From assembly GCA_023146365.1 (NCBI GenBank), contig JAGLCE010000090.1, positions 1 to 38,538 on the forward strand: a stretch of 38,538 nucleotides of DNA, in the 5' to 3' direction. Of the stretch, positions 34,439-38,538 are shown piece after piece. Position 1 is the stretch's first letter; every line of letters starts with the position of its first letter. Origin of the DNA: Endozoicomonadaceae bacterium. Lineage in GTDB: Bacteria; Pseudomonadota; Gammaproteobacteria; Pseudomonadales; Endozoicomonadaceae. A model generated the notes under the pieces. The model worked only from the letters and a program-made list of their open reading frames with translations, did not search any database and was not told the DNA's origin. Made by a program: the position numbers and the translations under genes.

Positions 34439-34924
34439 ATGAAAAAACTCATTTTGACTACAGCATTAATTGTCGCATCCTCTTCTGTATTTGCAGGTGC
34501 GCCAGGTGGTGAAAGCTGTGGTTGGGGCAATATGCTGTTTGAGGGACAATCTGGCACACCCTCTCACGTTCTCGGTGCTACCACCAACGGTTCTAGCTCT
34601 AATAACACGTTCGGCATGACATCAGGCACTAACGGCTGCGATGTTTCTGAACCGCTGGTCTACCAAGCCGACCACATGGTTAATATCTCATACATGATGG
34701 ACGAACTGTCTGAAGACATGGCTCGCGGTGACGGCGAAGCACTCAACGCCGTAGCTGTCATGATTGGTATAGAGCAGCAAGACCGTGACCATTTTGCGGC
34801 GGTCACTCACGATCATTTCAGCCAGATTTTCTCAAGCAATGATGCGACTTCCGCACAGGTCGTCAACAACTTAGCCGTTGTCATGCAGAATGATGAGACA
34901 CTGTCCAAGTACATTGCTTCCTGA
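34439..34924 (+). CDS. DUF3015-family exported protein
   Basis: A 161-residue protein with a signal peptide (MKKLILTTALIVASSSVFA, cleavage after residue 19). The mature start GAPGGESCGWGNMLFEGQSG and TNGSSSNNTFGMTSGTNGCD are the DUF3015 signatures, with two Cys that may form a disulphide. The function of the family is unknown. The start follows AGG at about eight bases. It is the first gene of a three-gene rightward group (DUF3015, DUF4105, alpha/beta hydrolase), an order that I recall from pseudomonads. Confidence 0.9.
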   Translation: MKKLILTTALIVASSSVFAGAPGGESCGWGNMLFEGQSGTPSHVLGATTNGSSSNNTFGMTSGTNGCDVSEPLVYQADHMVNISYMMDELSEDMARGDGEALNAVAVMIGIEQQDRDHFAAVTHDHFSQIFSSNDATSAQVVNNLAVVMQNDETLSKYIAS

Positions 34925-35025
34925 TAAACGGTCGGTACAAAAGACAGATGCCCTAAATAAGAGGTAGCTGTCTTTTGGTCGAATATGTATTTTTTTATCC
35001 ATTAAAACACCGGTTCTTTCTGCCC

Positions 35026-36888
35026 ATGTCGCGTTTTTTGATGTCCGTCTTGGGTAAGTATCTACCGGTCATTTTGCTTTATTTATTTTCCTCAGCCTCG
35101 CATGCCACTCCGTCGATCACCCAGCTGGCTCACTCTCCCATGTGGCTTAAGCTGGGACACTATCACCCGAGTATGTTCACCGATTCGGGCTATACCAGCT
35201 ATGTAGATGATACTGCTTTTTTTATCAGTTCTGATGGCGACAACAATCCCGAAACGGAACTGAAGGCAACCATCGCCCTGCTTGCTCAAACATTACAGGT
35301 TTCAGACAAGCAACCCTGCCGATTTCAGGCACGTTATCTGTGGCTAACAGAGCAGGGCTATCAATTTCCACCGCTTTCCTGCCCCGAATACGACGACTGG
35401 CGCAAACAATTGGAATCCGATTCTCTAACTCTAGTGTTTCCTGCCGCTCACATGAACGGCCCGTCATCTATGTTCGGACACACACTTCTGCGTTTCGACC
35501 CTCCGAATGTAGCGAAGGACTCCCTCTGGCTATCTTGGGCTGTGACTTTTGGCGCGATAACGACTGAAGAAGACGAAAGCTCCATTTTTTATGCTTGGAA
35601 AGGTCTTGCTGGCGGCTTTCCGGGTAAGTTCGTCATGATGCCTTACTACCGAAAGCTGCAAGAGTACAACCGTCTCGAAAACCGAGACATCTGGGAGTAC
35701 CGACTCAATCTTTCGCCGGAACAGACCGCCTTTATCAGCAGCCATATCTGGGAGTTGCAGGATATCCGCTTTGATTACTATTTTTTTGATGAAAACTGTA
35801 GCTTCCGCCTACTGGAGCTATTAGAATTGGTGGATCTGGATCTTAATCTTACCAAGCGTTTTCCTATAGTCGCCATCCCCATTGATACTGTCCGAGCCAT
35901 ACTGGATGCGGGCTTGGTTGAAAGCGTTTATTACCGTCCATCCAATCAAACCACGTTGCAACATTTTCTAGCTCCCCTGAACGAAACAGAGCAAGCCCTA
36001 GTTTACGATATGGCGCAGGATCCATCACTGATGCAGAGTGATGCCATGAGCCGCCTTTCGGAACAACGACAGGCGAAAATCATTCAGTCGTCGTATAAGT
36101 ACCTGCGTTATAAGGTCAACAGTGCACAACGCTCGCCTGAAACTGCCAAGAGTAGCCTCGCACTGCTGGAAGGCATTAATAAGCTCCCGCCTTTGATGAC
36201 ATCCTCTCCACTGGAACCAATAAAGCCTGAATATGGCCATAACTCCTCCATGATGGCTCTAGGTGGCGGCCATCAGAAGTCACTCGGCAACTATGTAGAA
36301 CTACAAGGACGCATAACGTATCACGATTTATTGGATAATAACGACGGTTTTTCTAATGACGCTGAAATCATCATGGGTGATGTTCGTGTGCGCGGTTATG
36401 AAGACAACTACTGGCAACTTGAACAGCTGAAGATCGTCGGTATCCGCTCCCAATATCCTCAAGATCGCTTTTTCAAACCTTGGTCCTGGCAGATTCAGAC
36501 TGGACTTGAACGTCAGCCTGGTGCTGATGACAAACAGCATCTAGCAGCCCATGTTAATGGGGGAGCTGGCTGCTCCCTCTCTCTCTCAAATCAGCTTAAA
36601 TGGTTTGGACTCGCCACACTCCGCATGGAACATAACAGTGGTTTCGGACAGAACCTGCAATTGGCGCCTGGCATAAACAGCGGAATCAATAGCCGTAATG
36701 CTCTGGGAAACTGGCGATTAGAATGGCAGCTAGATCAGTTTCTTAATGGCCAGCTCCGCTCTATCTCTACATTGAGACAGCAGTGGGAAGTTGATCGCAA
36801 CAACGGCATTCGGCTAGACGCTCGCTATGAAAGCCAAGATCACTTCAATAACTACGAGATGTCGTTAAGCTGGCGACGCTATTTTTGA
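35026..36888 (+). CDS. DUF4105-domain exported protein
   Basis: A 620-residue envelope protein. From ATG 35026 there is a signal peptide (MSRFLMSVLGKYLPVILLYL to about SHA), while the open frame begins at TTG 34975; no strong ribosome site supports either. The DUF4105 core (about residues 110-300) includes LVFPAAHMNGPSSMFGHTLL, YYRKLQEYNRLENRDIWEYR and YYFFDENCSFRLLELLE, in which the conserved His and Cys recall papain-like NlpC/P60-type folds. The C-terminal third is rich in alternating aromatic strands (WSWQIQTGLERQP, YEMSLSWRRYF), possibly an outer-membrane barrel. It follows DUF3015 by 101 bases and precedes the hydrolase by 12 bases. The function is unknown. Confidence 0.88.
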   Translation: MSRFLMSVLGKYLPVILLYLFSSASHATPSITQLAHSPMWLKLGHYHPSMFTDSGYTSYVDDTAFFISSDGDNNPETELKATIALLAQTLQVSDKQPCRFQARYLWLTEQGYQFPPLSCPEYDDWRKQLESDSLTLVFPAAHMNGPSSMFGHTLLRFDPPNVAKDSLWLSWAVTFGAITTEEDESSIFYAWKGLAGGFPGKFVMMPYYRKLQEYNRLENRDIWEYRLNLSPEQTAFISSHIWELQDIRFDYYFFDENCSFRLLELLELVDLDLNLTKRFPIVAIPIDTVRAILDAGLVESVYYRPSNQTTLQHFLAPLNETEQALVYDMAQDPSLMQSDAMSRLSEQRQAKIIQSSYKYLRYKVNSAQRSPETAKSSLALLEGINKLPPLMTSSPLEPIKPEYGHNSSMMALGGGHQKSLGNYVELQGRITYHDLLDNNDGFSNDAEIIMGDVRVRGYEDNYWQLEQLKIVGIRSQYPQDRFFKPWSWQIQTGLERQPGADDKQHLAAHVNGGAGCSLSLSNQLKWFGLATLRMEHNSGFGQNLQLAPGINSGINSRNALGNWRLEWQLDQFLNGQLRSISTLRQQWEVDRNNGIRLDARYESQDHFNNYEMSLSWRRYF

Positions 36889-36900
36889 TCAGGAACGATC

Positions 36901-37761
36901 ATGAAACTTATCAGTCTCCATACGCTCAAACTCTATATGACGTTATTAACTTTTTTACTATCAGGCTGTCAGGGGCTTACCAGTTTCTACTTTTTCCCAG
37001 AAAGCGGTTACCGGATCACACCAGATAAGCTGAATCTGGATTACCAACCGGTCACTCTGACCAGTAGTGATAACATCACTCTGAAAAACTGGTGGCTTTC
37101 AGCCCAACCGAATCAGCAGACTGGTGAAGTGCTGGGCACGATCTTATTCTTGCACGGCAATGCTGAAAACATCAGTACGCATATCCACAGCATCGCTTGG
37201 CTGCCCCGCCAGGGATACAACGTATTTATGCTCGATTACCGAGGATTTGGTCACTCTGAAGGAGAACCAAAACTGCCTGGAATATTCCGGGATATTGATG
37301 CTGCAGCCGCTTGGTTACACACACAGAAAAGCGTACAAAACAGACCTCTGTATCTATTAGGACAGAGTATTGGCGGCACTCTTGGTGTCACATGGATCAG
37401 CCAATCCAACCATCAAGATGCTTTCAGCGCTGTGGTGCTCGATGCGCCATTTGCCAGTTGGCCGGAGATAGCGAGGCATGCCATGTCACGCCAGTGGCAG
37501 ACTTGGGCAGTGCTCCCTGCCACCTATTTTATTCCGTCACAATGGGACGCTGAACAACATATCAAACAACTGAAAAAGCCATTGATGGTTATCCATAGCC
37601 CTGAGGATCAGGTCATTCCATTCGCTCAAGCCCGCACGATTTACAAAAACTGTACCTCAACAAAACAGTGGCTGGAAGTCAAAGGGCCGCATGGTGCGAC
37701 CTTTAGACAGAAAGAGAGTCGGGAAGCATTCCTGCAGTTTCTGAACCATCACCGTTCATGA
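36901..37761 (+). CDS. Alpha/beta-hydrolase lipoprotein
   Basis: A 286-residue hydrolase with a lipoprotein signal: LLTFLLSGC, lipidated Cys23. The fold motifs are LFLHGNAEN (oxyanion loop), LDYRGFGHSEG, nucleophile Ser156 in GQSIGG, acid Asp236 in HSPEDQVIP and base His264 in GPHGATF. It is probably an esterase or lipase-like enzyme anchored in the envelope; the substrate is unknown. AGGA precedes the ATG, and the gene starts 12 bases after the DUF4105 gene, so they should be co-transcribed. Its 3' end overlaps the convergent minus-strand frame by 59 bases. Confidence 0.9.
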   Translation: MKLISLHTLKLYMTLLTFLLSGCQGLTSFYFFPESGYRITPDKLNLDYQPVTLTSSDNITLKNWWLSAQPNQQTGEVLGTILFLHGNAENISTHIHSIAWLPRQGYNVFMLDYRGFGHSEGEPKLPGIFRDIDAAAAWLHTQKSVQNRPLYLLGQSIGGTLGVTWISQSNHQDAFSAVVLDAPFASWPEIARHAMSRQWQTWAVLPATYFIPSQWDAEQHIKQLKKPLMVIHSPEDQVIPFAQARTIYKNCTSTKQWLEVKGPHGATFRQKESREAFLQFLNHHRS

Positions 37762-38035
37762 GTGCCGCCTCTGACGTCGGTTCATGCCTTGCTACAGGAG
37801 CATGCTCCCTCGTGTCTGCATCCACTAATAGCTCCGACTGCAGCAGATGTATCTCATTGAGCAGATCATTAGTGCCAGCCAGTGGTGACAGAGGGTTAGA
37901 ATCCAGCTGATCCAGACCATCCTGGATCAGTAGGCCACCACAATTCAGTAGTGTCAGCACCTGTTCATCAGGTGCTATATTGTGAGTCCAGAACATATTG
38001 ATCACGTTTTCTAATGGCTCAACCACATCAATCAC
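37703..38035 (-). pseudogene. Decayed gene remnant, second part
   Basis: A 110-codon frame that begins at GTG 38035, overlapping the previous frame's stop by eight bases (GTGATTGA). Leu-rich helical sequence (PLENVINMFWTHNIAPDEQV, LLNCGGLLIQDGLDQLDSNP, GTNDLLNEIHLLQSELLVDA) loosely recalls the histidine-phosphotransfer-like helices of ChpA/FimL proteins. That resemblance is weak and from memory. It overlaps the end of the hydrolase gene, and with the frame before it may represent one frameshifted gene. A translationally coupled pair of small genes is the alternative. Confidence 0.4.
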
Positions 38036-38360
38036 TGCCGTAACACGGTACGGCTGTCAGACAATCGGTATCCCACTGTGACGCAACATAATCGACGATG
38101 GCTTCTTTTGCCTGATTCAGCCTGCTGCGTGCCTCCTGAATCGCCGATTGATGGGTGCTGAGAATACCTGCATCAGTCGCCGAAAACTGACTGACCGTCG
38201 GCGTTTGTCCCTGTATCATACCAACCAGTGTCTCTTTGGTGTAGATAAGACGACCTGTGACGTCCACTAAGAGACCGGCATCATAACAGTTTGCATTCAC
38301 CATCCGACTCAGAATATCCATCTGATTCTGCATCGCCTTCTGAGGAATACCTAAAATCAA
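38028..38360 (-). pseudogene. Decayed gene remnant, first part
   Basis: A 110-codon frame opening with TTG inside repeat-like DNA at 38360. It has helical sequence such as MDILSRMVNANCYDAGLLVD, GRLIYTKETLVGMIQGQTPT and AIQEARSRLNQAKEAIVDYV. No family is recognised with confidence. The absence of a natural start and the repeat junction at the 5' side suggest that the N-terminal part was lost. It may continue into the neighbouring frame at 37703-38035 by frameshift. Confidence 0.4.
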
Positions 38361-38425
38361 TTACTCTGACCCCTTTGATTCGTTGATTCCCTTTGATTCC
38401 CTTTGATTCTGACCCATTTGATTCT
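38361..38425. repeat. Short direct repeats, REP/IS-end-like
   Basis: The core TTTGATTC occurs four times (near 38374, 38392, 38402 and 38417), two of them as tandem CTTTGATTCC, and TCTGACCC occurs at 38365 and 38408. TTACTCTGACCCC-type sequence is commonly seen next to IS200/RAYT-type elements, so this may be an element end. Confidence 0.55.
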
Positions 38426-38538
38426 AAAACTTACCATTAAATTGAACGTTTTCAATTATCTCTGCTCTAAGGGTATGAGCCTGAATGATAAAAGCTCAAG
38501 AGAACTTTCCATTATATAATTAGTCGGCCCTGAAAAAC

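Overview
The window looks like part of the chromosome of a host-associated gammaproteobacterium, most plausibly an Endozoicomonadaceae-type symbiont or parasite of a marine animal. This placement is inferred from two things. The housekeeping genes are of Pseudomonas/Marinobacter/oceanospirillal type (avtA, tail-specific protease, DUF3015-DUF4105-lipoprotein hydrolase cluster, a fatty acyl-CoA reductase, a phasin). Scattered among them are large AT-rich genes with eukaryotic-type domains. No marker gene fixes the species.

Layout. (1) 1-5.4 kb: two AT-rich genes, a Mieap (mitochondria-eating protein)-like coiled-coil protein and a 1072-residue helical protein with a polyproline repeat, separated by an IS481-type remnant. 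(2) 5.5-12.7 kb: ordinary metabolism, with arginine deiminase divergent from a YfcC-type transporter, a PepSY-like secreted protein, valine-pyruvate aminotransferase, a YkgJ cysteine-cluster protein and a MaoC hydratase. (3) 12.9-20.2 kb: a broken dinB, an unrecognised 660-residue protein, a second IS481 remnant, a gene joining a macro domain to a Deltex C-terminal (DTC) domain, and an ISAs1 fragment. (4) 20.2-25.3 kb: phasin, bifunctional fatty acyl-CoA/aldehyde reductase and tail-specific protease, all on the minus strand. (5) 25.7-28.7 kb: an IS30 remnant, an F-box/WD40 gene and a collapsed IS200/RAYT-type transposase. (6) 28.8-38.5 kb: Na+/H+ antiporter, small membrane protein, IS5 fragment, cold-shock protein, TRIC-family channel, the DUF3015/DUF4105/lipoprotein-hydrolase operon and a decayed gene pair next to short repeats.

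The most interesting content is a set of eukaryotic-like proteins. The macro-DTC protein combines an ADP-ribose-binding fold with the C-terminal domain of Deltex E3 ligases, and the His and Glu that I align with the DTX3L catalytic pair are kept. The F-box/WD40 protein has the architecture of an SCF substrate adaptor. The Mieap-like protein resembles an animal mitochondrial quality-control factor. Together they suggest effectors acting on host ubiquitin, ADP-ribose signalling and mitochondria. Secretion and host targeting are inferred; no secretion system lies in the window.

All five transposase families seen (IS481, ISAs1, IS30, IS5, IS200/RAYT) are present only as broken pieces, often beside the effector-like genes, and dinB is also broken. 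This fits gene gain through mobile DNA followed by erosion in a host-restricted lineage. Storage-lipid genes (MaoC hydratase, phasin, fatty acyl-CoA reductase) suggest polyhydroxyalkanoate and/or wax-ester metabolism. No tRNA, rRNA or CRISPR array was seen.
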